From contig NZ_JBHSRI010000009.1 in the NCBI RefSeq assembly GCF_042658845.1, positions 1-64,000 on the forward strand: a stretch of DNA of 64,000 bases. Reading direction: 5' to 3'. Both the position numbers and the translations under genes were made by a program. Shown piece by piece: positions 48,926-57,906 of this stretch; the stretch's first letter is position 1, and every line of letters starts with the position of its first letter. The notes below the pieces were generated by a model. The model was not told the DNA's origin. It was given only the letters and a program-made list of their open reading frames with translations, and ran no database searches. Origin of the DNA: Paenisporosarcina macmurdoensis. Lineage in GTDB: Bacteria; Bacillota; Bacilli; Bacillales_A; Planococcaceae.

Positions 48926-51820
48926 ATGCATATACAAAAACTTGTGATTTTTGGTTTTGGTCAACACGAAGATATTACGATAGCACTAAAAGATGGGATA
49001 AATGTATTTTTCGGATTGAATGAAGCAGGCAAAACAACCATTCAACAGTTCTTGTTATCAGTACTGTTTGGTTTCCCACTTCGAAATCAAGGTTTACTTA
49101 GATACGAGCCTAAAGGCGGAGGTAGACACGGTGGACAAGTTCATATGGTACATCCGGAATTCGGAAAAGTAGTAATTGAACGTGTCAAAGGAAAATCAGC
49201 AGGAGATGTAACAGTTTACTTTGAAGACGGGACACGAGGCGAAGAAGATGCGTTGAAAAAAGTTCTATATCGATATGATCGAGTATCGTTTGAATCGATT
49301 TTCTCATTCTCTATTCATCAGTTGCAAAACTTTGACAAAATGACCGAAGAAGAATTAAGCAGAACTCTCCTTGCTTCGGGTACCACTGGCGTTGAAGCAA
49401 TTACAAAACTTGAACAACGTGCGACAAAAGAAATGAATTCCTTATTTAAAAAGTCTGGAAAAATCCCGGAAATGAACGTCAAGATAGAAGAAATCCGTGC
49501 ACTCGAGCAATCTTTAAAAGAAGCTAGAATGAAAATTGACCAGTATGAGCCTGCTATTTTACGCATTACTGAAGTGGATCAGCAACTTGAAATCTTGAAA
49601 ACAAAAGAAAATCAACTTCAAAAACGGAATGAACAACTGGCCAAGTACCGCCAAGCAAAACCTTTGCTAGAGCAACAAATACAACTAGAAGGTAAGATTT
49701 CAGCAATAGAGCAACAGTCATTTCCGGCAGAGGGAATCCGACGATATGAAACTTTAAAAGATCGTGTCCAAGAGCTTCACATACAAATTGAACAACTTCA
49801 ACAAGCTATCCTGCAAGTAAAGCAAAAAATGAATGATACCTCCTCCTTTAATCGATTTAAAGAAATGGACGAATTGTTGTCAAAAGAAACAGAGTGGCAT
49901 CATTGGAATCTTCGCAAGCAACAGTTAACAAATGAACTAGAGCAATCTAAACTAGACATGCAGCAACAAGCTCGATTGCTCGGTATTAAGACCGAAAATC
50001 ATTTTAAACAAGTAATGGAAATGAATGTTTCTCTCCAAAAAGAAGAGTACTTTCAACAAGTCATGCACCGTTTGCAACAAGCGGAAGAAACCATTCGTTT
50101 TGACATGCAAAGCAGCGAACGATCGCAAATTGAAAATGAAGAAGTCGACAGAAAGCTTAGTCAACTTAAATCATCCTCGCCAAGTGAAGCAGATCGACAA
50201 CAGGTTGGGAAACTGAACTATTTGATTCGTCAAATGGCAGAACTTAAAGCACGTCAACAAATTGAGACAGAGCCAATAACCAAAAAGACAAATACGCATT
50301 TTCTGGTGAGTACGCTTATCTTACTTGCTTCTATAATTGGAGCTATTTCTTTCAGCAACTGGGGCATCGCAATTGGGGGTATCCTTTTAGCGGCAGTCGT
50401 CTTTGTTTTATTGAAGAACATGAATCAACCTCCTGTAGAAAAACAATCCAATGATTATGGCGTAGAAATTGTGAAACTTGAACAGCAACTGTCAATGACT
50501 GAACAACTAGCTGAACGTCTACGATTATATAACGATCGACTTTTACAGCTTACTGAGCAACATCAAGACAGACTACAAATGACTATGAAGATCGAAGAGA
50601 ATTTACTAGCTTCTAATCTAAAACGTGAAGAAGCAAAACAGACACTCAACGAATTTCTAAAGCTTAACGGGTTTGATGGATTGATACAGACACAATTGTT
50701 TCCCGAGCTTTTCAAACGCATTCGTCAAATTCAAGAAATGCACCAGTTGATTTCCCGAAAATCGCAAGAGCTTCAAACGATTGGGGATCAAATCCATGAA
50801 AGGCTTCTTAGAATAGAAGATGTAACATCTAAATCTCTGTCCATAGAAACGGCTTATAGTCATTTAAGAGATGTTTCTACTTCTCATAAAGAGAACCAAA
50901 AAGAGCATGGAAATGCACAGATTAAGCAAAAAGAATGGGTTACACAAATGAACGAGAAACAACAATTATTTGAGGCGATGTCAAATGAGATTCTAGTACT
51001 ATGGAGTGAAGCTCAAGTAAATAATGAATCCGCATTTTATGAAGCGGATAACGCATTTAGAGAAAAACAATCTGTACAACATAATTTGCTGGCGATAAAT
51101 GCACAGTTAGATTCCATAGGAAAAATAGATTTAGCTAATGAAGTTGAGCAAAACCTTCTATTGTCTGCAGAACAACTTGATATGGAATTAACTAATCTGT
51201 TAGAGAATCGTAACGAATTATATGAGGAAAAAGCTTCTTTAAAACAGCAAACGAGTTCTATGTTGAGTGATGAAAGCTACGGTCAGTCCCTACAACAATT
51301 TGAACAAAAGAAAGCGGAACTCGCAGAACTTGCTCATAAATGGTCTGTCAACAAAGCCATAACGGAAGCTATTAATCAAACTATGTATGACTTAAAAGAG
51401 AAACGTCTGCCATTTGTTCTAAATCAAGCACAACAATTCTTTAACCATTTAACGAATGGTCGATATGATTCACTTGAAGTAAATGAAGATGGGATCTTTG
51501 AAGCGGTTAATCCACAGGGCATACGTTTCAGAATTGCTGAACTAAGCCAAGCAACGAAAGAACAGGCATATATTTCATTGCGATTTGCATTGGCGGAATC
51601 TCTAGTAAACTCAATACCGCTGCCAGTAGTTATGGATGATCCTTTTGTCCATTTCGATCGTTTTCGAGTTAAACAAATGGTACAATTAATGACAGATTTA
51701 GAAATCAATCATCAGTTCTTATACTTCACATGCCATGAAGATATGACAACGATTTGGCCGCATGCGCACGTCATTGATGTTGCAGCATTGCAAAAAGAAA
51801 GGAGTGTGCCATTTATATGA
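48926..51820 (+). CDS. yhaN: SMC/SbcC-like ATPase with central membrane hairpin
   Basis: 964 residues. Walker A FFGLNEAGKTTIQQF near 30, long coiled coils (about 165-440 and 510-850) and the C-terminal Walker B VVMDDPFVHFD near 895. In the middle (about 455-500) are two hydrophobic spans, STLILLASIIGAISF and WGIAIGGILLAAVVFVLL, where SbcC has a zinc hook. So the protein probably sits at the membrane. Partner of YhaO, 10 nt upstream. Overlaps yhaM by 4 bp. Confidence 0.92.
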   Translation: MHIQKLVIFGFGQHEDITIALKDGINVFFGLNEAGKTTIQQFLLSVLFGFPLRNQGLLRYEPKGGGRHGGQVHMVHPEFGKVVIERVKGKSAGDVTVYFEDGTRGEEDALKKVLYRYDRVSFESIFSFSIHQLQNFDKMTEEELSRTLLASGTTGVEAITKLEQRATKEMNSLFKKSGKIPEMNVKIEEIRALEQSLKEARMKIDQYEPAILRITEVDQQLEILKTKENQLQKRNEQLAKYRQAKPLLEQQIQLEGKISAIEQQSFPAEGIRRYETLKDRVQELHIQIEQLQQAILQVKQKMNDTSSFNRFKEMDELLSKETEWHHWNLRKQQLTNELEQSKLDMQQQARLLGIKTENHFKQVMEMNVSLQKEEYFQQVMHRLQQAEETIRFDMQSSERSQIENEEVDRKLSQLKSSSPSEADRQQVGKLNYLIRQMAELKARQQIETEPITKKTNTHFLVSTLILLASIIGAISFSNWGIAIGGILLAAVVFVLLKNMNQPPVEKQSNDYGVEIVKLEQQLSMTEQLAERLRLYNDRLLQLTEQHQDRLQMTMKIEENLLASNLKREEAKQTLNEFLKLNGFDGLIQTQLFPELFKRIRQIQEMHQLISRKSQELQTIGDQIHERLLRIEDVTSKSLSIETAYSHLRDVSTSHKENQKEHGNAQIKQKEWVTQMNEKQQLFEAMSNEILVLWSEAQVNNESAFYEADNAFREKQSVQHNLLAINAQLDSIGKIDLANEVEQNLLLSAEQLDMELTNLLENRNELYEEKASLKQQTSSMLSDESYGQSLQQFEQKKAELAELAHKWSVNKAITEAINQTMYDLKEKRLPFVLNQAQQFFNHLTNGRYDSLEVNEDGIFEAVNPQGIRFRIAELSQATKEQAYISLRFALAESLVNSIPLPVVMDDPFVHFDRFRVKQMVQLMTDLEINHQFLYFTCHEDMTTIWPHAHVIDVAALQKERSVPFI

Positions 51821-52755
51821 AACGTATTACAGAAATAGCAGTAGGAGAGGCAGTAGATCACTTTCTATTAATTAAACAATCTACTAAAGCATTTACCACT
51901 ACTGGAAATCGATTTATGACACTCATTCTACAAGATAAGAGTGGAGATATTGAAGCGAAATTGTGGGATACAACAGAAGAACATGAAACGCTATATCATG
52001 CGGAAGCTATTGTCCGAGTAGGCGGAGAAATTCAACATTATAGAGGCAAAAACCAATTGCGAATTAAGAGTATCCGAGTTGTGAAAGAAGATGAAGGTAT
52101 ATCGTTAGCGGATTTAGTACCCGCCGCTGAAAAGCCGAAAGAAGTCTTGTTTGAGGAATTAATGCAATTTTTCTTCGAAATGAAGAATCCGGCCATTCAA
52201 CGAATTACTCGACACTTATTGAAAAAACATCAGGCTGCCATCATGACCTACCCAGCAGCTACTAAAAATCATCATGATTATGTTTCTGGGTTAATCGATC
52301 ATGTTGTATCGATGTTAAAACTAGGGAAGTCATTATGTGATTTGTATCCATCAATTAATAAAGATTTACTCTATGCAGGCATCATTTTACATGATGTAGG
52401 AAAAGTAACAGAGTTATCTGGTCCGATTGCAACTTCTTATACGATTGAAGGTAATTTACTCGGTCATATTACGATTATGGTTAATGAAATTTCAAAAGCG
52501 GCAGAAGAATTGCAAATTGAAGGAGAAGAGGTCATGCTTCTTCAACACATGGTGCTATCGCATCACGGCAAAGAAGAGTGGGGAAGTCCTAAAAAGCCAA
52601 TGTTACGAGAAGCTGAAATGCTTCACTACATCGATAATATTGATGCGAAGATGAACATGCTAGACCGTGCGTTAAATAAAACGAATCCTGGTGAATTCTC
52701 TGAGCGATTATTCCCACTAGACAATCGTTCATTCTATAAACCAACATTTGAGTAA
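51817..52755 (+). CDS. yhaM: 3'-5' exoribonuclease YhaM
   Basis: 312 residues. N-terminal OB fold (TTGNRFMTLILQDKSGDIEA, about 15-90), then HD domain with HHDYVSGLIDHVVSM (near 160), ILHDVGKVTEL and HHGKEEWGSP (near 250). YhaM degrades RNA from the 3' end with Mn or Co. ATG overlaps the yhaN stop. Standard length. Confidence 0.93.
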   Translation: MKRITEIAVGEAVDHFLLIKQSTKAFTTTGNRFMTLILQDKSGDIEAKLWDTTEEHETLYHAEAIVRVGGEIQHYRGKNQLRIKSIRVVKEDEGISLADLVPAAEKPKEVLFEELMQFFFEMKNPAIQRITRHLLKKHQAAIMTYPAATKNHHDYVSGLIDHVVSMLKLGKSLCDLYPSINKDLLYAGIILHDVGKVTELSGPIATSYTIEGNLLGHITIMVNEISKAAEELQIEGEEVMLLQHMVLSHHGKEEWGSPKKPMLREAEMLHYIDNIDAKMNMLDRALNKTNPGEFSERLFPLDNRSFYKPTFE

Positions 52756-52918
52756 GAAAAGCACAGCGGGGCATGTTAGGGCGACACCGGCGCTGGAAGA
52801 TTCGAAACGGGAACTTGTTTCCGATTGAGAATCTGAAGCTTAGGTGCGGCCTGCGCCGCGGAGCTAGACAGTAAGAAAAGCATAGCGGGGCATGGTAGGG
52901 CGACACCGATGCGAAAAC
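52753..52918 (+). repeat. Second dispersed repeat family, copy after yhaM
   Basis: TAAGAAAAGCACAGCGGGGC at 52753 and TAAGAAAAGCATAGCGGGGC at 52871, each followed by CAT-TAGGGCGACACC. Between them is a longer stretch with GCTTAGGTGCGGCCTGCGCC and GGAGCTAGACA. It fills the gap to the prsA terminator. Confidence 0.65.
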
Positions 52919-52934
52919 CTAAATATAATAATCA

Positions 52935-52971
52935 TAAAAAGGCACTCCCATTTATGGGAGCGCCTTTAAAG
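52935..52971 (-). terminator. Terminator of prsA
   Basis: AAAGGC-CTCCCA and TGGGAG-GCCTTT pair around TTTA. On the minus strand it runs into TTTTTATG. Confidence 0.88.
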
Positions 52972-52977
52972 TATCTC

Positions 52978-53877
52978 TTATTCTGCCGCAGCAGGTTCTG
53001 CTGGTTCAGGGTTTAAGATTTGATCGATTGCGTCTTTCAAGTCTTCATCTTTAATCTTGATGTCAGCGTCGTTCATTAATTTTGATACTTTTGGTAATAA
53101 TGTACTAGTATCTGCTTTTTGCATTTTAAGTGTTTTCGTAAGTTCTTCTTTATTTTCTTCTAATGTGCCAATATCTGCCTCACGTTTTTCAGTAACTTCA
53201 ATTATATGAAATCCGAATTCTGATTTAACTGGTTCACTAATTGTGTTAAGTTCTAAAGCTAGAGCAGCATCAGAAAATTCTTTTACCATTTTGTCTGAAG
53301 TGAACCAACCAAGTTCGCCACCTGATTCTTGTGCAGCTTGCTCTGTAGAGTATTCTTTTGCTACTTCAGCAAAGTCAGCGCCGCTATCCAGCTTAGCTTT
53401 AACTTCTTTAGCTGTTGCTTCATCAGCAACTAAAACATGACGTGCATTTAATTCTGTTTTCATGTTGTTATATTGAGTTTCAATTTCTTTATCTGAAACT
53501 TCAATTCCTTCAGTCAAAGCTTTTTCTTGCAATAAATTCAAACGGATGTATTTTTTATATCCTTCTTCCGTTTGACCTTGTTGCTCAAGATACTGTGGGA
53601 ATCCCTCGCCCATTTCTTTTTTCTCTTTATCGAATTGAGCAGTTACTTCTTTGTCTGATACTTCATATTCTGAAGCCAATACTTTTTCGATAATTAATAC
53701 TTGAAGTGCTTGTTTACCAACAGACTGTTTCATTTCTTCATATAATTCATTTTTTGTAATATCGCCAGCTTTAGACGTGACAATTGTAGTTGAATCCTTA
53801 GATGCCGAGTCGCCGCTACAAGCTGATAATGCTAAAACTGATGCTGCTAATGTCAATGTCAATACTGATTTTTTCAT
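52978..53877 (-). CDS. prsA: Foldase lipoprotein PrsA
   Basis: 299 residues. Lipobox LALSAC with Cys 20. Parvulin-type prolyl isomerase domain (about 133-225: ARHVLVADEATAKEVKAKL, GGELGWFTSDKMVKEFSDA, SEFGFHIIEV). It helps exported proteins fold outside the membrane. The tail is rich in Ala, Pro and Glu. ATG with TTAGGAGCG upstream. Control by ScoC is known for other exported-enzyme genes and is only suggested here by neighbourhood. Confidence 0.95.
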   Translation of the reverse strand: MKKSVLTLTLAASVLALSACSGDSASKDSTTIVTSKAGDITKNELYEEMKQSVGKQALQVLIIEKVLASEYEVSDKEVTAQFDKEKKEMGEGFPQYLEQQGQTEEGYKKYIRLNLLQEKALTEGIEVSDKEIETQYNNMKTELNARHVLVADEATAKEVKAKLDSGADFAEVAKEYSTEQAAQESGGELGWFTSDKMVKEFSDAALALELNTISEPVKSEFGFHIIEVTEKREADIGTLEENKEELTKTLKMQKADTSTLLPKVSKLMNDADIKIKDEDLKDAIDQILNPEPAEPAAAE

Positions 53878-54016
53878 GGGAAATCGCTCCTAACTCTCTT
53901 CTTGATGCAGTAGTTACTATACCATAAACGATGAAAAAACAAAAATGGTTCCCATTTTTGCCTACAGATGACAAACGACAAAGCATATTCTAACAAAGAG
54001 AGAGGGGGTGTGCGAA

Positions 54017-54109
54017 GTGAGTGGTGAACATCATCAACAATCCAGCTTTGCGTTAATTGTCGTCCTATTTATCTTGTTAATTATCGTAGGTGCAGCGTTC
54101 TTGTGCTAA
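54017..54109 (+). CDS. sscA: YjcZ-family sporulation peptide, SscA-like
   Basis: 30 residues: polar start MSGEHHQQSS and then FALIVVLFILLIIVGAAFLC. This tail is the mark of the YjcZ/SscA group of small spore-coat-associated membrane peptides. GTG start with GAGAGGGGG upstream. B. subtilis has sscA next to prsA and yhaL, which agrees with this place. Likely made in the mother cell during sporulation (inference). yhaL itself is not seen. Confidence 0.78.
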   Translation: MSGEHHQQSSFALIVVLFILLIIVGAAFLC

Positions 54110-54216
54110 CGAAGTTAGTTGAAAAGCGCTAATTAGGTTAAAACTGTGCGCTTGAAACTGAACGGAAAGACTCTTCATAAAAAGGAGTTTCTTACCAAAA
54201 ATACTATTGTGAAAAA

Positions 54217-54260
54217 GAAAAAGTCCATTTGCCTGGAAAAGGCGAATGGACTTTTTTATG
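54217..54260. terminator. Terminator, bidirectional
   Basis: AAAAAGTCCATT-GCC and GGC-AATGGACTTTTTT pair, with A and T runs on the two sides. It serves the minus-strand gene at 54256. Confidence 0.9.
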
Positions 54261-54441
54261 CGGTAAATAATATTTCTACATAAAACGAAACAAGTAAAAT
54301 TGTTACTAATACATTTATGGTTCTGAAAATCTTATTTTGCTTTTCTTCAGGAATTTCTCGTTGTGCACATAACGCGTAGGTCATGCGGTTAATTTGGAAT
54401 AAATACACAATCGAGAATAACACTACTATTGTGATAATCAC
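54256..54441 (-). CDS. Small membrane protein
   Basis: 61 residues with two spans (1-16 and 42-60) and a charged middle (CAQREIPEEKQNKIFR). ATG start; GAGGGGAGG lies upstream on the minus strand. Place corresponds to yhaK in B. subtilis, but I cannot confirm similarity. Confidence 0.65.
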   Translation of the reverse strand: MIITIVVLFSIVYLFQINRMTYALCAQREIPEEKQNKIFRTINVLVTILLVSFYVEILFTA

Positions 54442-54509
54442 GTTTATTCCTCCCCTCTGCCAATCTACACAATCATATCAAAATCGCAAGAAAAAGAACA
54501 GTAAAGCGA

Positions 54510-55052
54510 CTAGATGATAGGGGGTATTAATATTTCATATCCAGTTTCTGTTTCTTCAATCAACGCTTTTTTAGGAGAGCGAGCAAGATTCTTAATATAT
54601 AACAAATCAATTAGACAAAGACCACAATGGTATGCGAGTAACATTGTAAAGTAATGTCCGAATTCTGGATACATAAATGCACCAGCAATCAAAATACTGT
54701 TTATGATAAAAAATGGAGCAAGTAAAGCGAATAAGAAAAGTGCTTTTGGTACTGGCTCTTTAATACGAATCGCTAAAATTGGCATAAAACCAAATTGTGT
54801 TTTTAAAGAGAAGCGAATTCGATTGCGATAACGAATTAACGGTAGAAAATGAATTGCTTTATGTGTTGGATACAATAAGATAAAACTTATTAAAAAAACC
54901 ATAAATCTTTCATCAGAAAGAGGGTTGTCGTGTAAAATTTCAAGCATCACATAGAAAAAAGAGAATACGGCAAGGACGAGTAATGATGACAACATGAAAA
55001 TACGATCGAAGCCGTATTGTTTTTTTACGTTAATAGTTTTCCAGCAGTGCAA
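54510..55052 (-). CDS. DUF3267-like membrane protein, YhaJ-like
   Basis: 180 residues, four to five membrane segments. DUF3267 proteins usually carry an HExxH zinc-protease-like motif. Here the equivalent reads HKAIH (in LLYPTHKAIHFLPL), so the Glu is Lys. The later AYHCGLCLIDLLYIKNL block is kept. TTG 55052 is the likely start, since AGGAG lies 9 nt before it but directly touches the ATG at 55061. Position between prsA and scoC matches yhaJ. Catalysis seems lost. Confidence 0.72.
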   Translation of the reverse strand: MHCWKTINVKKQYGFDRIFMLSSLLVLAVFSFFYVMLEILHDNPLSDERFMVFLISFILLYPTHKAIHFLPLIRYRNRIRFSLKTQFGFMPILAIRIKEPVPKALFLFALLAPFFIINSILIAGAFMYPEFGHYFTMLLAYHCGLCLIDLLYIKNLARSPKKALIEETETGYEILIPPII

Positions 55053-55171
55053 AGTATGCATCTCCTATAATAAAATAATATGCTTGCAGATACATACATT
55101 ACGATGTTTTGCTTAAAAAAGCAAGTTTGCAAATATTACATTTTAGATAGCGTTTTCAAGCGTTGATATAA

Positions 55172-55738
55172 CTAGCTTTTATCTACTACGGTAGGTTTGA
55201 TGTTTCCTATCTTTTCATCGAAGCTTTTATCTATGTTCTTGAACGAGTGTTCAAATATTTCCATGAAGTCGTCTCCATAAATATTTCGAATCACAGCCAT
55301 TACTTCCATAAACTCTGGAAACCTTCCGTATAAATCTTTAAGAGGAAGTGAACCTTCGATAACGGAATGTTGAGAGTCATGGTAATGTTCGATCATATTC
55401 ATTAATAATTCTTCGCCTTGTTCTGTCAGTTCAACATATGTATTTCGTTTATCATCTTCTCGTTTTGAAAATGATAGCAGACCGCGCTCTTCTAACTTTT
55501 TGGAAAAATTGAATGCAGTAGACACATGCATCACACCAAATTTTGCAACATCTGAAATCGAAGCACCTTTTAAATGGTAAGAAATCCATAAGATATGATG
55601 TTCATTAATATTCAAATTATAAGGTTTTATCCACTGTTGCCAATCTTTTTCCACGGCTTTCCAAAGTGCTTTTGACAGCTGTGCAATCCTCTGACTGTAG
55701 AGCATGGCTTCTTTCATTGTATACATTTGTTCAGACAT
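55172..55738 (-). CDS. scoC: Transition-state regulator ScoC (Hpr), MarR family
   Basis: 188 residues. Winged helix of MarR type at about 40-125 (ISDVAKFGVMHVSTAFNFSKKLEERG is the recognition region, then SFSKREDDKRNTYVELTEQG the wing). In B. subtilis ScoC represses extracellular protease and sporulation genes. Length is a little below that of B. subtilis Hpr (203). ATG with GAAGGTGAAGAC upstream. Between yhaJ-like and yhaH genes, as expected. Confidence 0.93.
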   Translation of the reverse strand: MSEQMYTMKEAMLYSQRIAQLSKALWKAVEKDWQQWIKPYNLNINEHHILWISYHLKGASISDVAKFGVMHVSTAFNFSKKLEERGLLSFSKREDDKRNTYVELTEQGEELLMNMIEHYHDSQHSVIEGSLPLKDLYGRFPEFMEVMAVIRNIYGDDFMEIFEHSFKNIDKSFDEKIGNIKPTVVDKS

Positions 55739-55933
55739 GTCTTCACCTTCTTCCGCAAAAATCTATTTTTATCATTATAGCAAAAAAGTAAAGGTCTGCA
55801 TAGTTAGAATTTTTAAAATATTATGATGACAATAGCTTTTTTTCTATATTTATAGAGATGAGGATGTTATTTAAAACAAAAGAAAACAATTTTTATAGAT
55901 AGTAAGATAGTTTGATTGATCAAAATAGCTATA

Positions 55934-55971
55934 AAAAAACTGCCCTACAATATTTTGTAGGGCAGTTTTGT
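55934..55971 (-). terminator. Terminator of yhaH
   Basis: AAAACTGCCCTACAA and TTGTAGGGCAGTTTT around TATT, perfect 15-bp stem, with a longer T run on the minus side. Confidence 0.93.
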
Positions 55972-55977
55972 ACATCT

Positions 55978-56358
55978 TCAGTTTGTTTGTGAAGGAGTCT
56001 TCTGATGATTTGCTATCGATTTTTCTAATTCTTCCATAGCCATTTGGATTGAAGATATTTCATTTTGCAAGTTTTCTTGAATCGGTCCGGTTTGATTCTG
56101 CCACTTTTGAACAGACTGCTTTAGTTCATCAATCGTTTGTGGAACTTCCGTTTTTGCTTCTTTAGTTAAGCGGGCAATCGATTGTTTTAAATCACTTATT
56201 TGAAATTTCACTTCAGATAATTTTTCTTTCCAATCAGATGATGCCGTTTTGACATTAGAACGTAAGTTACTTCCAGATTGAGGAGTAGAGAATAAGGCAG
56301 CTGCTGATCCTGCGACAACACCTGTTACTAAACCAATAAAAAATGTAGATGCTTTCAT
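55978..56358 (-). CDS. yhaH: YtxH-domain protein
   Basis: 126 residues. N-terminal YtxH motif: membrane span FFIGLVTGVVAGSAAALF then STPQSGSNLRSNVKTAS. The rest is coiled coil (residues 40-118). Such proteins are stress-related and of unknown role. ATG with AAGGGAGTG upstream. Located between scoC and trpP as in B. subtilis. Confidence 0.88.
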   Translation of the reverse strand: MKASTFFIGLVTGVVAGSAAALFSTPQSGSNLRSNVKTASSDWKEKLSEVKFQISDLKQSIARLTKEAKTEVPQTIDELKQSVQKWQNQTGPIQENLQNEISSIQMAMEELEKSIANHQKTPSQTN

Positions 56359-56690
56359 TTTAGACGCACTCCCTTCATATATATATGTATACTATTCCTT
56401 CATTTCAATTAATTAAAACATGTTGGACAAGCTAAGACAACACGAAAAGCAAAAAGCACGATGTTAACTCGGTTCCGCTGGTAGTAGAAAGACACCGAAA
56501 AGTAACATTTAAGCTTTAAAAACGGAGGTGTAATAAGAAAAGCGCAAAGCACCTTCTAGCTCGACACCAGCGCAGGAAGAATGAAAGGCTTATCGTCTCT
56601 CTGACTCCATAAAGGGGAAGAGAGCTAGACATAGCTTCTCCCAGTTCAAAGGTGTAGCTAAAAAAATATATACTTTCTTATATTTCGAAA
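56359..56690. repeat. Second dispersed repeat family, copy before yhaH
   Basis: No genes. TAAGAAAAGCGCAAAGCACC at 56535 and a weaker GAAAAGCAAAAAGCACGATG at 56442 begin two partial units, each with a GACACC about 25-45 bp on. The longer one ends with GAGAGCTAGACATAGC. The order GAAAAGC, GACACC-AGCGC-GGAAG, GAGCTAGACA matches the element at 52753-52918. Confidence 0.6.
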
Positions 56691-56691
56691 A

Positions 56692-56723
56692 AAAGTGGCC
56701 TGCCATTTCTGGCAGACCACATA
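56692..56723 (-). terminator. Terminator of trpP
   Basis: GTGG-CTGCCA and TGGCAG-CCAC around TTTC. On the minus strand it is followed by TTTTTTTCG. Confidence 0.9.
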
Positions 56724-56726
56724 TAT

Positions 56727-57251
56727 TTAGTTTGAAAGTGCTGTTTCGAATTTCGATCTTTTCACCAACTGAGTTACAATCGGGAAAATAAAGAAAAATG
56801 CGATGGAATTCAATGCAACAGTGGGCAGTACAACACCGATTACTAGGCCGCCAAACGGTAAGTCTACACCGAGCACGAAAATCGCAACGGATAAGAAAAT
56901 AACGCCTGAAAACAATGTGCCGATTGCTGTAAGTACTACTGCAACAGGAAGTTTAGTTGTTAAATGTTTCAACGCCACAACCACTGCAAAAAATACAAAT
57001 GCTGTAATAAATTTATCGACGACGTTAGGAATAAATCCTGCTGGGAAAGTTGAAAACAGTCCAGATATAACGCCCGTAGTTATTGCTAATAAAAAGACAT
57101 GTGACGCTTTTGGAAATAGTAAAATCCCGATAAACATCATCGTTAACATAAAGTCGGGTTTCATCCCACCATTAAAACCTGGGATAACTAGGTACAACGC
57201 AGCTCCTATACTAACTAATAGGGACATTAAAACTAAATTCTTTGTATTCAT
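56727..57251 (-). CDS. trpP: Tryptophan transporter TrpP
   Basis: 174 residues with five to six membrane segments, of the S-component-like TrpP group. YLVIPGFNGGMKPDFMLTMMF is the N-terminal family motif. ATG 57251, with GAGGAGAG before it. Five NAG triplets cover the ribosome binding site, so translation is likely repressed by TRAP when tryptophan is plentiful, as known for B. subtilis trpP. serC, which follows trpP in B. subtilis, is missing; hit comes next. Confidence 0.9.
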   Translation of the reverse strand: MNTKNLVLMSLLVSIGAALYLVIPGFNGGMKPDFMLTMMFIGILLFPKASHVFLLAITTGVISGLFSTFPAGFIPNVVDKFITAFVFFAVVVALKHLTTKLPVAVVLTAIGTLFSGVIFLSVAIFVLGVDLPFGGLVIGVVLPTVALNSIAFFFIFPIVTQLVKRSKFETALSN

Positions 57252-57254
57252 TTG

Positions 57255-57277
57255 CTCATCTCTCCTCAACTATTCTA
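57255..57277 (-). promoter_or_regulatory. TRAP-binding site over the trpP ribosome binding site
   Basis: On the minus strand: TAG AA TAG TT GAG GA GAG AT GAG, five NAG triplets with exact 2-nt spacers, ending 3 nt before the ATG. This is the recognition pattern of the tryptophan RNA-binding attenuation protein. GAG-GA-GAG is also the ribosome binding site. Confidence 0.72.
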
Positions 57278-57367
57278 ATGTAATTTTTAGATTCTCCTGG
57301 CGTATCCTGTGATCGACAGCGAGAAACTTATTTATGATTTTACAGTCTTATATAGATAAATGCAAGA

Positions 57368-57793
57368 TTACTTGCTTAGATTCAAGCGGATTTGTTCAGC
57401 ATACTCAGCAAACATTTCACTCGTGTACTGTTTTTCTTTTGTTTGCCACGCAGCTTTAAATCCATCCGTTTGATCGTATCTTGGAATAAAATGAAGATGG
57501 AAATGGAAAACACTTTGTCCAGCAGGGGCACCGTTGTTATTTAGTAAATTTAAACCAACTGGTTGGAATGACGCTTTAAGGGAATCAGCAATTTTAGGTG
57601 CAACGGAAAATAGTTGTCCAGCCTCCTCCGAAGTCATGTCATAGACATTCTCATGATGTTTCTTGGGAATTAACAATGTATGACCTTTGGTTAGGGGCAT
57701 AATATCCATAAAGGCTAACACATGTTCATCTTCATACACTTTTGTACTTGGAATCGAACCGTCTACAATTTTACAAAACAAACAATCATTCAT
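57368..57793 (-). CDS. hit: HIT family protein
   Basis: 141 residues. Histidine triad HFHLHFIPR near 100 and the entry motif CLFCKIVDGSIPSTKVYE at the N terminus. Such proteins hydrolyse dinucleotides or nucleoside phosphoramidates. ATG 57793 with AAAGGA upstream; GTG 57802 is too close to that site. Divergent from ecsA, as in B. subtilis. Confidence 0.93.
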   Translation of the reverse strand: MNDCLFCKIVDGSIPSTKVYEDEHVLAFMDIMPLTKGHTLLIPKKHHENVYDMTSEEAGQLFSVAPKIADSLKASFQPVGLNLLNNNGAPAGQSVFHFHLHFIPRYDQTDGFKAAWQTKEKQYTSEMFAEYAEQIRLNLSK

Positions 57794-57906
57794 TGCGGTC
57801 ACGTCCTTTCATGATATGGTTCCAAGTTTATCATAAATTGAAGTAGCCAGTCATAAGCCAATCCGTGATTTTTTTGTTAAGATATAGAATAAAAGGGGTG
57901 CATCTG

